Below are positions 6,120 to 12,778 of a DNA stretch of 12,778 nucleotides, one piece after another (position 1 is the stretch's first letter; the number at the start of each line of letters is the position of its first letter). This stretch comes from JALYIM01 sp040003205 (GTDB lineage Bacteria > Acidobacteriota > Terriglobia > Terriglobales > Acidobacteriaceae). The notes below the pieces were generated by a model. The model ran no database searches and was not told the origin of the DNA. It was given only the letters and a program-made list of their open reading frames with translations. The stretch lies in the NCBI GenBank assembly GCA_040003205.1, contig JBDUDA010000066.1:1-12778 (forward strand). The letters are read 5' to 3'. A program made the position numbers and the translations under genes.

Positions 6120-7157
6120 ATGACCTCTCAACCTCCTCAATTCATTCCCTTCTCCATGCTTCCCGCCCGCCGTGCCCCTTGGAGAGAGTTTGGCTTGAGC
6201 GCTCTCACGCATGGGTTCCTGCTAATAGCTTTGATTGCGTACGGAGCGTTTGCTCCCCGGGTTCCTCCCCACGACACGCGCGATTACCGTTTTGTTGGCG
6301 TGATGGCGACGCCTCCTGAGATAGAAAAACCCGCGCCCGTCGAGCTGCCTAAACCGCGAGAGATCACGAGGTCTGAGGTAGCTCTGGAGCCGGTAATTCA
6401 TATCGCACCGGAAAAGAAAGTTGTAGTCCAGCAGCCGGAAATGCCGGTAACGCCAAAAATTGAGATTGCGGCCAGGCAAGTTCCTTTACAGCCAGTTACC
6501 CCGCGGATACCGAAACAACTCATAAAAACAAATGTTTTCTCGACTGGCAGCTCAGCGCCTCAAACTGTGGCTCTTCCGCCAGAAAAAGTTCAAACCGGAG
6601 GCTTCGGTGACCCTAACGGTGTGCCCTCACGTGCTAATGCCGGCAAGGCCACCGACATTGCGCAGATCGGCTCGTATGACCTGCCTCAGGGAGCCGGCAG
6701 TGGAAACGGTACAGGCGGCCAACATGGCGCGCCTGGAGTGGTCGCCAGTGCAGGGTTCGGAAGCGGAGTCGCCCCGGTGAATCGCAATGAGTCAGGTAAT
6801 TCGCGAGGCTCAGTTCGGGAAGGAGGGTTCGGAGATGCGGAAGCCGCGCCCGCGTCCAAGGCTGAGGTTAAAGCTGCCAGTACTGCGACCGTGTTCCCGG
6901 CAGAAATTTTGTCTAAGCCCACCCCGGTTTACACCGACGAGGCCCGGAAGTTGCGAGTTGAGGGCGAAGTGCTGCTAGAGGTAGTATTCGAGGGTTCCGG
7001 CAAGCTCCGTGTGCTGAGACTGGTGCGAGGACTTGGCCATGGCCTGGACGAAGCTGCGGAACGGGCAGCGAAGGAAATCCGGTTTAAACCGGCGGTCCGC
7101 GATGGTCAGCCAGCGGATTCGATGGGCGTGCTACACATTCGATTTCAGCTATCCTGA
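6120..7157 (+). CDS. TonB family energy transducer
   Basis: 345 residues with classical TonB order. A short cytoplasmic end precedes one membrane helix (about 24-44) carrying SALTHG, where Ser27 and His31 keep the SxxxH spacing that E. coli TonB uses to couple to ExbB/ExbD. A Pro/Lys/Glu-rich periplasmic spacer follows (about 60-130), then a Gly/Ser/Asn-rich stretch with repeated GGFGD motifs (GGFGDPNG, GGFGDAEA), and the C-terminal TonB domain (about 262-345: PTPVYTDEARKLRVEGEV through IRFKPAVRDGQ). It would span the periplasm to energise outer-membrane receptors. No exbB, exbD or receptor gene is in the window. The glycine-rich insert is longer than in enterobacterial TonB. It is probably co-transcribed with the protease gene 21 nt downstream. 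Confidence 0.9.
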   Translation: MTSQPPQFIPFSMLPARRAPWREFGLSALTHGFLLIALIAYGAFAPRVPPHDTRDYRFVGVMATPPEIEKPAPVELPKPREITRSEVALEPVIHIAPEKKVVVQQPEMPVTPKIEIAARQVPLQPVTPRIPKQLIKTNVFSTGSSAPQTVALPPEKVQTGGFGDPNGVPSRANAGKATDIAQIGSYDLPQGAGSGNGTGGQHGAPGVVASAGFGSGVAPVNRNESGNSRGSVREGGFGDAEAAPASKAEVKAASTATVFPAEILSKPTPVYTDEARKLRVEGEVLLEVVFEGSGKLRVLRLVRGLGHGLDEAAERAAKEIRFKPAVRDGQPADSMGVLHIRFQLS

Positions 7158-7178
7158 AAGCAGATTCAGCAAGACATC

Positions 7179-8894
7179 ATGCCTAATTTAAAAATTCTTA
7201 TCTTTTCGTTACTAGCCATTTCGTCCATCTCCAGCTTCGCACAGGACCAGGATCGCCCGCCTGACTCCAGTGCTCCTGAGCTACAGTCACGGCCATCGCC
7301 AACACCCTCCAACCCGCAGCCACCGCAATCGTTTGATCAGGTGCTGGATCGTGTAGTAGAGCGCGAACACTTCTTCATGGCGCAGCTTCGCCAACTACAT
7401 CCGCTGGTGGAAACTTATATACAAGACTTGAAAAATGACTCCGACGGTCCAGTTCCGGTGAAGGACCATTATTTTCTTGGCCGCGTCGATATGTCGAACG
7501 GACCGCAAGACATGAGCTTCATGGGCCAGCCCAAATTGAAAGAGAGACTTATTTCAAAGTTTACCAATCTCTACTCTATGAAGTTTCTGCCTTTAGGTTT
7601 TGCGCAGATGGTTGTGATGGACGGCAACTTTCAGCGCAAATCTTATAACTTCACATTCGTGAGGCGGGAATTTCTGGGTGAGATCCGCTGCCTGGTGATT
7701 GACGTTCAGCCGAAAGAGAAAGAAAAGGGCTCGGCGGGCAGATTTATTGGCCGCATCTGGGTTGAAGACGAGAATTTCAATATCGTCCGTTTCAATGGCA
7801 CTTATAACGCTAAAGAGCGCGACAATTTTTACCTCCACTTTGATAGCTGGCGGCTTAACATGCGTCCCGGCATCTGGCTGCCAGCCTACATTTACAGCGA
7901 AGAGTCGGACTTAAAATATCGCGGATCGCAGAAGCTACACTACAAATCCCAGACCCGTCTTTGGGGATACGACCTTCATCATTTGGAGCACAATGAGGAA
8001 TTCACGCAGATCGTTGTGGATTCGCCGCAAAGCGTAAACGATAAAAGCGACGCGATCCAGGATGCGACTCCGGTAGAGAGTGAACGGCGCTGGCAGCGGG
8101 AGGCGGAAGACAATGCGGTGGATCGACTGTTGAATATTGGTCTGCTCGCTCCGCTTGGGGACGTGGATAAAGTACTGCAAACCGTCGTCAACAATTTAAT
8201 CGTAACTAATAGTCTTGAGATTCAACCCGATGTCCGCACGCGTGTGTTGTTGACCTCTCCGCTGGAGTCATTCACCATCGGACACACGATTGTGATCAGT
8301 CGCGGCTTGCTCGATGTATTACCCGATGAAGCGTCGCTTGCAATGGTCATGGCGCACGAATTGAGTCACATCGCGCTTGACCACCGGCTCGACACTAAGC
8401 TCGCATTCAACGATCGAATGTTCTTTCCCGACCAGAATACGTTCGAGCGTCTCGATTTCGCTCGTCCCTTCAACGATGAAGACGCAGCCGACAAAAAAGC
8501 TCTGGAATTGCTCTCCAAATCCCCCTACAAGGACAAGCTGGGGAGTGCCGGATTGTTTCTCAAGGCGCTGCAACTGCGCGCTCCGGTGCTGAAAAGTCTT
8601 ATCCGTCCACATTTAGGAAACAGCCTGGCGAACGGACAAGCTACCCGGATGTCCACCTTGATCAACGCCGCGCCAAACCTGGAAGTGCGGCGCACTGATC
8701 AAATTGCGGCCCTACCCCTGGGAGGCCGCATTAAGCTCGATCCCTGGAGCGATCGCGTAGAGCTAGTTAAGACCAAAGCTGTGGCGTTGGTGTTCCCGAC
8801 CGAGAAAATGCCGTTCGAAGTCACGCCGTTTTTCCCGTATCTGACGAGAATACCGCTCAATGACAAAGTGGCGGCTAGCGCGCCCACACAATAA
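7179..8894 (+). CDS. Exported M48 metalloprotease with N-terminal LolA-like domain
   Basis: 571 residues. A Sec signal peptide (1-21, NLKILIFSLLAISSISSFAQ) and a Pro-rich linker precede a beta-rich domain (about 85-270) with FVRREFLGEIRCLVIDVQPK and IGRIWVEDENFNIVRFNGTY, which looks like the LolA/outer-membrane lipoprotein-sorting fold. The C-terminal half is an M48 peptidase: HELSH at 393-397 (zinc ligands His393 and His397, catalytic Glu394) and the third ligand Glu434 in NDEDAADKKAL. All catalytic residues are present, so activity is likely. M48 proteins such as BepA degrade or chaperone stalled outer-membrane proteins in the periplasm. The N-terminal domain may bind lipid or lipoprotein; that is inference. 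There are no membrane helices apart from the signal. It follows tonB in the same operon, and no clear Shine-Dalgarno site is seen. Confidence 0.88.
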   Translation: MPNLKILIFSLLAISSISSFAQDQDRPPDSSAPELQSRPSPTPSNPQPPQSFDQVLDRVVEREHFFMAQLRQLHPLVETYIQDLKNDSDGPVPVKDHYFLGRVDMSNGPQDMSFMGQPKLKERLISKFTNLYSMKFLPLGFAQMVVMDGNFQRKSYNFTFVRREFLGEIRCLVIDVQPKEKEKGSAGRFIGRIWVEDENFNIVRFNGTYNAKERDNFYLHFDSWRLNMRPGIWLPAYIYSEESDLKYRGSQKLHYKSQTRLWGYDLHHLEHNEEFTQIVVDSPQSVNDKSDAIQDATPVESERRWQREAEDNAVDRLLNIGLLAPLGDVDKVLQTVVNNLIVTNSLEIQPDVRTRVLLTSPLESFTIGHTIVISRGLLDVLPDEASLAMVMAHELSHIALDHRLDTKLAFNDRMFFPDQNTFERLDFARPFNDEDAADKKALELLSKSPYKDKLGSAGLFLKALQLRAPVLKSLIRPHLGNSLANGQATRMSTLINAAPNLEVRRTDQIAALPLGGRIKLDPWSDRVELVKTKAVALVFPTEKMPFEVTPFFPYLTRIPLNDKVAASAPTQ

Positions 8895-8906
8895 CGGAGA
8901 AACGGC

Positions 8907-8987
8907 ATGTATCCAGAACTGAGGCGAAGCTCTCGCAAGCAGGTATTGGAAGGCCAGGCGGCCTTGTCGGAAAGGGATGATTCTTAG
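8907..8987 (+). CDS. Possible 26-residue small protein after the M48 gene
   Basis: An ATG at 8907 with GGAGA (8896-8900) at 6-nt spacing opens a 26-codon frame (MYPELRRSSRKQVLEGQAAL and six more residues) ending at TAG 8985-8987. The product is charged, with no membrane segment or known motif. The ribosome site is better than those of most large genes here, and the position 12 nt after the protease stop would allow coupling. However, a terminator-like hairpin lies inside it, so it may be a chance frame. Confidence 0.25.
   Translation: MYPELRRSSRKQVLEGQAALSERDDS
8950..8965. terminator. Hairpin between convergent M48 and pilin genes
   Basis: AAGGCC (8950-8955) and GGCCTT (8960-8965) form a perfect 6-bp stem with a 4-nt loop in the 98-nt gap between the two converging genes. 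Neither flank is T-rich, so if it ends transcription it is a weak or factor-assisted site. Confidence 0.35.
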
Positions 8988-8992
8988 ATATG

Positions 8993-9205
8993 TTACTGGA
9001 TCGAGCTGGCGACGTTAGAGAACGTCGAACTGGCGTGGGTGCCGATCAATCGCACCGTGCCCACAACGATCACGAGGATCACTGCCAGCATCACTGCGTA
9101 TTCCGCAACGTCCTGTCCTTCTTCATCTCGCCAAAGCTGATGAAATAGTTTCTGCAAGAGACCCTCCGGACCAGACTGTGGAATGAGTATTTCTCTGGCC
9201 AGCAT
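8993..9205 (-). CDS. Flp-family type IVb pilin precursor
   Basis: I start at the ATG at 9205 (70 residues); a TTG at 9229 would add eight residues, and neither has a clear ribosome site. A 30-residue hydrophilic leader ends in RDEEG, followed by QDVAEYAVMLAVILVIVVGT. This gives Gly at -1, Glu at +5 and Tyr at +6 around the prepilin peptidase site, the signature of Flp/type IVb pilins, followed directly by the hydrophobic assembly helix. The mature form would be about 40 residues, typical for Flp. Such pilins build thin adhesive fibres through the Tad machinery; none of those assembly genes is in this window. It lies downstream of a kinase and response regulator on the same strand, pointing to controlled expression. 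Confidence 0.88.
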   Translation of the reverse strand: MLAREILIPQSGPEGLLQKLFHQLWRDEEGQDVAEYAVMLAVILVIVVGTVRLIGTHASSTFSNVASSIQ

Positions 9206-9247
9206 ATTCGACGGCCCCAGACTAAGCAATGGCTCTGTGGTGCAATC

Positions 9248-9271
9248 CGTATGGCACTAAAGTGCCATACG
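9248..9271. repeat. 11-bp perfect inverted repeat between response regulator and pilin
   Basis: CGTATGGCACT (9248-9258), AA, then AGTGCCATACG (9261-9271): a perfect 11-bp stem with a minimal loop, starting at the base next to the response-regulator stop (9272-9274). No T-run follows on the minus strand, so it may be an RNA stability or processing hairpin between the two genes, an operator, or a copy of a short interspersed palindrome. The TAAA centre recalls the TTCA-loop hairpins at 1861-1913. Confidence 0.65.
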
Positions 9272-9961
9272 TCAGCCTATCGTTTTCAATGGGAGGGACT
9301 GATTTACAGCAAATAGCGCGAGCTCAAGTCGGGTAGAAACACCAACTTTATCGAAGGTATTGCTCAAGTGATGCTTTACGGTGTCTTCGCTTATTTTGAA
9401 ATAGCCGGCAATTTCGCGGTTGGAGTAGCCGGCCACAACCGCAGAAATTATTTCTAATTCTCGCGGAGTCAGACCGAATTTCTTGTGTCTAGCCTCTTCT
9501 CCCGACGACTGCACCAGTTTCTTTAAATATTGCACGAGATTCGACACGCTCTCGCGCCCAACCCAGTATTCTCCCGCCATGACAGTGTGAATGGCCTTCA
9601 GAAGCAATTGGGTGGCGGAATCTTTCAAAACCACGCCCCGGGCCCCAAGCTGTAAAGCTTCTACAATTTGTCTTTTTTCGGCGGCAGCCGTGAGCAGGAT
9701 GACGCGAACTGAGCCGGAGCCTGCTCCGGAGGCCATTTCCCGCAAAGCTTCCAGTCCCGGCAGGCGCGGCATAGCCAGGTCAAGCAGAAGAATCTCAGGC
9801 TTGAGTTGGCGTGCCAGGCGCACGGCTTCAGCACCGTCGCAAGCCTCACCAATCACCTTGAGGTCGGGCTCCGCTTCCAATAGGCGCCTGAGTCCGTCGC
9901 GAAAAATAGGATGATCGTCCGCGATGACGATCCGTATCATTGATGACTTGCCGCTATCCAT
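9272..9961 (-). CDS. NarL/FixJ-type response regulator
   Basis: A receiver domain opens at MIRIVIADDHPIFRDGLRRL with the acidic pair Asp15-Asp16. The phosphate acceptor is Asp61 (LLLDLAMPRLPG), followed by LLTAAA and LKDSATQ with the conserved Thr/Ala and Lys positions. The C-terminal LuxR HTH (LTPRELEIISAVVAGYSNRE, then FKISEDTVKHHLSNTFDKVG) binds DNA. I chose the ATG at 9961, which overlaps the kinase stop by 8 nt (TTATGGATAG) and implies translational coupling; an ATG at 9940 is the alternative, while the frame open to 10009 runs deep inside the kinase. The neighbour kinase is the natural phosphodonor, and the pilin gene just downstream is the obvious candidate target. Family and pairing are firm; target is inferred. 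Confidence 0.92.
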   Translation of the reverse strand: MDSGKSSMIRIVIADDHPIFRDGLRRLLEAEPDLKVIGEACDGAEAVRLARQLKPEILLLDLAMPRLPGLEALREMASGAGSGSVRVILLTAAAEKRQIVEALQLGARGVVLKDSATQLLLKAIHTVMAGEYWVGRESVSNLVQYLKKLVQSSGEEARHKKFGLTPRELEIISAVVAGYSNREIAGYFKISEDTVKHHLSNTFDKVGVSTRLELALFAVNQSLPLKTIG

Positions 9962-11786
9962 AAGCCGGTTCCATTTGCTGGGGCACGCTGATCTCAAGGC
10001 GTGCGCCATGACCTGGAGTAGATTCTACCGTGAGTTCGCCCGCAATTAAGCGGACGCGCTCCTTTATAACATTTGGCCCTTTTCCCAAGCTCTCGAGTTC
10101 GCCGTGAGAGAGACGACCGGAGAACTGAAATCCGGAACCATCATCTTCGATCACAAGTGTCCATTTACCATCGAGCAATCCCAATCCCACTGTTACTTGC
10201 CTCGCATTGCTATGCTTCCTAACATTGACCAGGGCTTCCTGAACGATGCAGGCTAGCTCACGGCAAACCGGTTGCGAAAGGTTTAATTCGTTCACTTCAG
10301 TCACAAAGCGAGCGCCGATACCGGTTTCACGCTGGAACCTCTCTACGGTGTCGTGCAGAAATGCCAGCAGCTTGCCTGAATCTACATCCAGGGATTTCAT
10401 CTGCTGCATCAATTCCCGCAGCTTGAGCACTTCTTCTCGCAACAGATGCTGAATGCGTCCCAATTCAGTGCTAACGACGCTCGGATCGCGACTCGCCTGC
10501 CGGCGCAATACGTCGACCTGCATTTCAACAGCGATCAGGGATTGTACGGCGCCGTCGTGCAATTCGCGGGCAAAACGAGCACGTTCAACTGCGCCCGCCC
10601 GGCGACGCAGGCGGCGCAGTAAATATACGTTGTAGACTGCGGGGCCAGCCTGCCGAACCAGTTCTTGCAAAAATCTCAGCTCCTCTTCCGGATGGCCGAT
10701 CAAAACCGGATCGAGCAGGAAGATTCGTCCCCACCATTCCCGTCCAAAAACGAAAGAGATCGTGGTAATGGTGTCGAATTTGTAGCGGTTTGCCAGGGGC
10801 ACGAGAGACTCCGGGCTGAGATTTCGAAGCAGGTGGCCCTCCCCGTTTAATCCCGCGAGTACAAGTTGTCCATCGCTCCGCCTTCTCGCGTGGCTGGCGG
10901 CGACGACGCTTTCATACAGATAAGTTTCCTTGTCGGATGGAGGAGTATTCAGCCATCGAAAGGGTGTGACTTGCTTGCCTCGCAAGCTGAGCTCACCCAG
11001 AAAAATATGATGGCTACTACTTTCCTGGGATGCGATCAGAACCTGTTCAGCGCCGTACATATTGAGCAGCGCTCCGGCTATGTCTTGTAAAGTTCCGGTC
11101 AAACCGGCCTCCACGCGGACCCGGCTTACCACCTGGGCAATCACCGCTTTTTCCGCGCGCAGCTGCTTTTGCTGTTCCGCGAGGTATCCCAGCAACAACC
11201 CCATCACGAGTAAGTAAATGGACAGCATGAACAAGCGCTTAGGGGCGAAGGCCATGATGTCCAAGTTCAGAAGACGCAAATGATGGTGCAGGAGCAGTTG
11301 ATCGAGCGCTGCCACCCACCCCGCGTAGAGCGCGAAACTTTCCAACCACAAAACACCGATGGCCGATAGAGCAGTAGCCATCGTTTCCCAAAGGCCCCAG
11401 CGATAAGCGGCGGCGGCGAGAACGAAGACGTAAAATAAGAAGAATGGATTGGCTTGACCGGTGGGAAAAATCGAAATTAACGCGGGCCAAATTACGTCGG
11501 CGCCGTGAAGGAGCAGGCGGAAGGCGGGCGTCGATTCTAAGCGGCGGCGGAGCAGTAACATCACTACAACGCTTTGAGCAATATAAAACGCTAATAATCC
11601 GACTGCCCAAGGGGAATAGTGAATTCCGCTGGGCCCCATCCAGATGGCGATCAGTACCGAAATCGCAAGAAACACTCGGGCGCTGGCGAGCCAACGCTCC
11701 GTGCGGCGTATTTCACCGGAGGATAGGGGGGCGCGGAGCCTCCAAATGAAACGATGTCGCAGCGCTCGAAAAGGCGGTTGATTCAA
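9954..11786 (-). CDS. Membrane-bound NarL-family sensor histidine kinase
   Basis: About 610 residues. Roughly six hydrophobic helices fill the first 215 residues (for example FLAISVLIAIWMG and FMLSIYLLVMGLLLGYLAE), then comes a GAF-like region (about 225-390) ending in a basic linker. The HisKA_3 dimerisation helix is ERARFARELHDGAVQSLIAV with phospho-acceptor His410, followed by a HATPase domain: N box QEALVNVRKHS (Asn521), G1 box IEDDGSGF (Asp548-Gly550) and a final STPGHGARLEISVP. The second glycine box reads GKGPNVIKERV rather than the usual GLxxMRER, a variant also common in some related kinases. The signal is unknown; the multi-helix region could sense a membrane ligand directly. Translation appears to begin at a TTG (11786): an in-frame stop lies just upstream and no ATG or ribosome site is available, so the start is uncertain. 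Confidence 0.9.
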   Translation of the reverse strand: MNQPPFRALRHRFIWRLRAPLSSGEIRRTERWLASARVFLAISVLIAIWMGPSGIHYSPWAVGLLAFYIAQSVVVMLLLRRRLESTPAFRLLLHGADVIWPALISIFPTGQANPFFLFYVFVLAAAAYRWGLWETMATALSAIGVLWLESFALYAGWVAALDQLLLHHHLRLLNLDIMAFAPKRLFMLSIYLLVMGLLLGYLAEQQKQLRAEKAVIAQVVSRVRVEAGLTGTLQDIAGALLNMYGAEQVLIASQESSSHHIFLGELSLRGKQVTPFRWLNTPPSDKETYLYESVVAASHARRRSDGQLVLAGLNGEGHLLRNLSPESLVPLANRYKFDTITTISFVFGREWWGRIFLLDPVLIGHPEEELRFLQELVRQAGPAVYNVYLLRRLRRRAGAVERARFARELHDGAVQSLIAVEMQVDVLRRQASRDPSVVSTELGRIQHLLREEVLKLRELMQQMKSLDVDSGKLLAFLHDTVERFQRETGIGARFVTEVNELNLSQPVCRELACIVQEALVNVRKHSNARQVTVGLGLLDGKWTLVIEDDGSGFQFSGRLSHGELESLGKGPNVIKERVRLIAGELTVESTPGHGARLEISVPQQMEPAYG

Positions 11787-11833
11787 AGCGGATAGCCGGG
11801 GGCTCCATCAGTATTATGCCCCAGCAAAGTTTT

Positions 11834-11870
11834 TGAAGCGAGGCCGGAAGATCGGAGGCCGGATTGAAGC
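11834..11870. repeat. Short direct repeats upstream of the histidine kinase
   Basis: GAGGCCGGA occurs at 11840-11848 and 11855-11863, and TTGAAGC occurs at 11834-11840 and 11864-11870, so the block is built of two interleaved direct repeats about 50-80 nt upstream of the kinase start. It could be a tandem regulator site; chance is possible at this length. Confidence 0.3.
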
Positions 11871-11926
11871 CAACAGTCCGCTACCATTCGACGGGAAGTA
11901 AGCGCCCTAGCCTTTCAACAATACTA

Positions 11927-11947
11927 GGAGCGTGCAGGGCACGCTCC
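11927..11947 (-). terminator. Hairpin after the secreted-protein gene
   Basis: GGAGCGTGC (11927-11935) and GCACGCTCC (11939-11947) form a perfect 9-bp GC-rich stem with a 3-nt loop, 20 nt past the stop of the minus-strand gene. The minus-strand flank (TAGTATTGTTG) is only mildly T-rich. It is a plausible terminator that separates the secreted-protein gene from the kinase operon. Confidence 0.55.
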
Positions 11948-11967
11948 CAGATGGTCACAATTGCCGG

Positions 11968-12768
11968 TCACTTTCCGGGCTGATAACTTAGATCGGCCCG
12001 ATACGCAGCTTCTTCGGTGAACTGACGCGCAGTACAGTCGCGAATCGTCTTCTGTATCTGATCTGACGTTTCCTTTCCGTAGGCTTCAGTTAGGACATCC
12101 GCAACGGTCTTCGGCAAAGGTGCGAAATCCGCCCAATTCTTGCGTGAGTTGAGAAGCACGAACGTCGGGCCCTCTCCTCCATTCACGAGCTGCAACCAGC
12201 CACTTGTTTTGGGCCAATCCGCTTGTTTGCTCAATGCTTCATTTATTTTCTTCACGGCAGCTATGAAGTCAGCCGTCATGTTTGGGTGAAGAACGAATAT
12301 CGTCACCGCCGTCATCGGCGAATGTGGTTCATTGACCGCAGCCAGACTCATGTCGGATCGGTAGACGTAGAAGCCGTTGTGCCCGCCTTGAGCATAGGGA
12401 GCCAGGTTGTTGGCGCCATCCGCAGTATCAGCTTTACCCATGTGCGCTTCCCATTCGTCGAAATCTTTCCAGGCGTGTCCGCAGGAGGAAGTGACGTAGC
12501 TACCGGTGTTCTCCCCGGTCTCGATGGCATAAGTGTTCCAAGTCCAGGTATCTTTCTGATCGCGATGGAACTGCATATGCTTTTTCCGGCCAGCCTCGAA
12601 CTGTTGAGTCCCTCCGGGCTTTGGAGCAGAAAAGTAAATGCGGCAAACGTTGTTGGCATTCTGCTCGTTAATAGCCTGCGTATTGGAACCTGCGGTCGAT
12701 CCGCTCTGGCCTAGACATGTGACTGCGTACAGACAAGTGACAGCTAAACCTGAAATCACAATTCTCAT
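11968..12768 (-). CDS. Secreted protein of unknown function, apparent two-module duplication
   Basis: 266 residues. The start ATG at 12768 has GGAG (12775-12778) at 6-nt spacing. A signal peptide (about 1-20, ending VTCLGQ) shows export. Two stretches look alike in layout: residues about 42-115 (CRIYFSAPKPGGTQQFEAGR through SCGHAWKDFDEWEAHM) and about 152-225 (TAVTIFVLHPNMTADFIAAV through FVLLNSRKNWADFAP). Each has a beta strand, a helix rich in charged residues, a Trp-containing turn and a strand before a short helix. That layout recalls NIPSNAP or ABM-like dimeric alpha/beta folds fused in tandem; this is inference from pattern only. No catalytic motif or membrane anchor is seen. It is transcribed as a single gene ending in a strong hairpin. 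Similar exported hypothetical proteins seem familiar from acidobacterial genomes. Confidence 0.8.
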   Translation of the reverse strand: MRIVISGLAVTCLYAVTCLGQSGSTAGSNTQAINEQNANNVCRIYFSAPKPGGTQQFEAGRKKHMQFHRDQKDTWTWNTYAIETGENTGSYVTSSCGHAWKDFDEWEAHMGKADTADGANNLAPYAQGGHNGFYVYRSDMSLAAVNEPHSPMTAVTIFVLHPNMTADFIAAVKKINEALSKQADWPKTSGWLQLVNGGEGPTFVLLNSRKNWADFAPLPKTVADVLTEAYGKETSDQIQKTIRDCTARQFTEEAAYRADLSYQPGK

Positions 12769-12778
12769 GAAGCGCTCC

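Noticed and set aside
9591..9914. 107-codon + strand frame opposite the response regulator
   Set aside because: Antisense shadow of a clear receiver domain.
11239..11694. 151-codon minus-strand frame within the kinase
   Set aside because: Arg/Ser-rich shadow of the kinase membrane region, with no domain of its own.

Overview
The window looks like chromosomal DNA of a Gram-negative, soil-type bacterium, most likely an Acidobacteriota (Terriglobia-like) member. This is inference. It rests on a C-terminal 'YCPG' domain protein, solitary LuxR-type HTH proteins with a familiar acidobacterial look, a TonB protein paired with an exported M48 protease, and GC-rich intergenic hairpins with TTCA or TAAA loops. 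Several genes lack a clear Shine-Dalgarno site. I see no tRNA, rRNA, CRISPR array, transposase or phage gene.

Layout. (1) Bases 3-1637, + strand: 3' part of a GAF / zinc-ribbon / one-TM / YCPG-domain protein whose start lies left of the window, followed by a strong intrinsic terminator. (2) 1638-1983: gene-free, with three clustered small hairpins that resemble an interspersed repeat, and a terminator for the minus-strand genes. (3) 1984-2423, minus: two solitary LuxR/GerE HTH proteins in different frames overlapping by 142 nt, the second with its own GGAGG ribosome site; a 24-nt dyad lies in the promoter region. (4) 2424-2985: gene-free, hairpin-rich. (5) 2986-5878: envelope polysaccharide genes: a GT2 glycosyltransferase (+), a convergent DUF218/YdcF-like membrane protein (-), and a WbpA-type UDP-sugar 6-dehydrogenase (+) behind a structured leader. 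(6) 6120-8894, +: a TonB energy transducer and an exported fusion of a LolA-like domain with an M48 metalloprotease, 21 nt apart, behind a sigma-54-like promoter motif. (7) 8993-11786, minus: a NarL-type membrane histidine kinase, its response regulator (8-nt overlap) and a Flp-type IVb pilin. (8) 11968-12768, minus: a secreted protein of unknown function that looks internally duplicated.

How they may work together: most of the window concerns the cell surface (polysaccharide precursors and transfer, TonB energisation, outer-membrane or periplasmic proteolysis, a surface pilin) and its regulation by two-component and solitary HTH regulators. The kinase-regulator-pilin set is the clearest functional unit. 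No single undescribed system is proven. The best leads are the overlapping HTH pair with its dyad, the pilin coupled to a two-component system, the LolA-like/M48 fusion next to TonB, and the zinc-ribbon/YCPG architecture.
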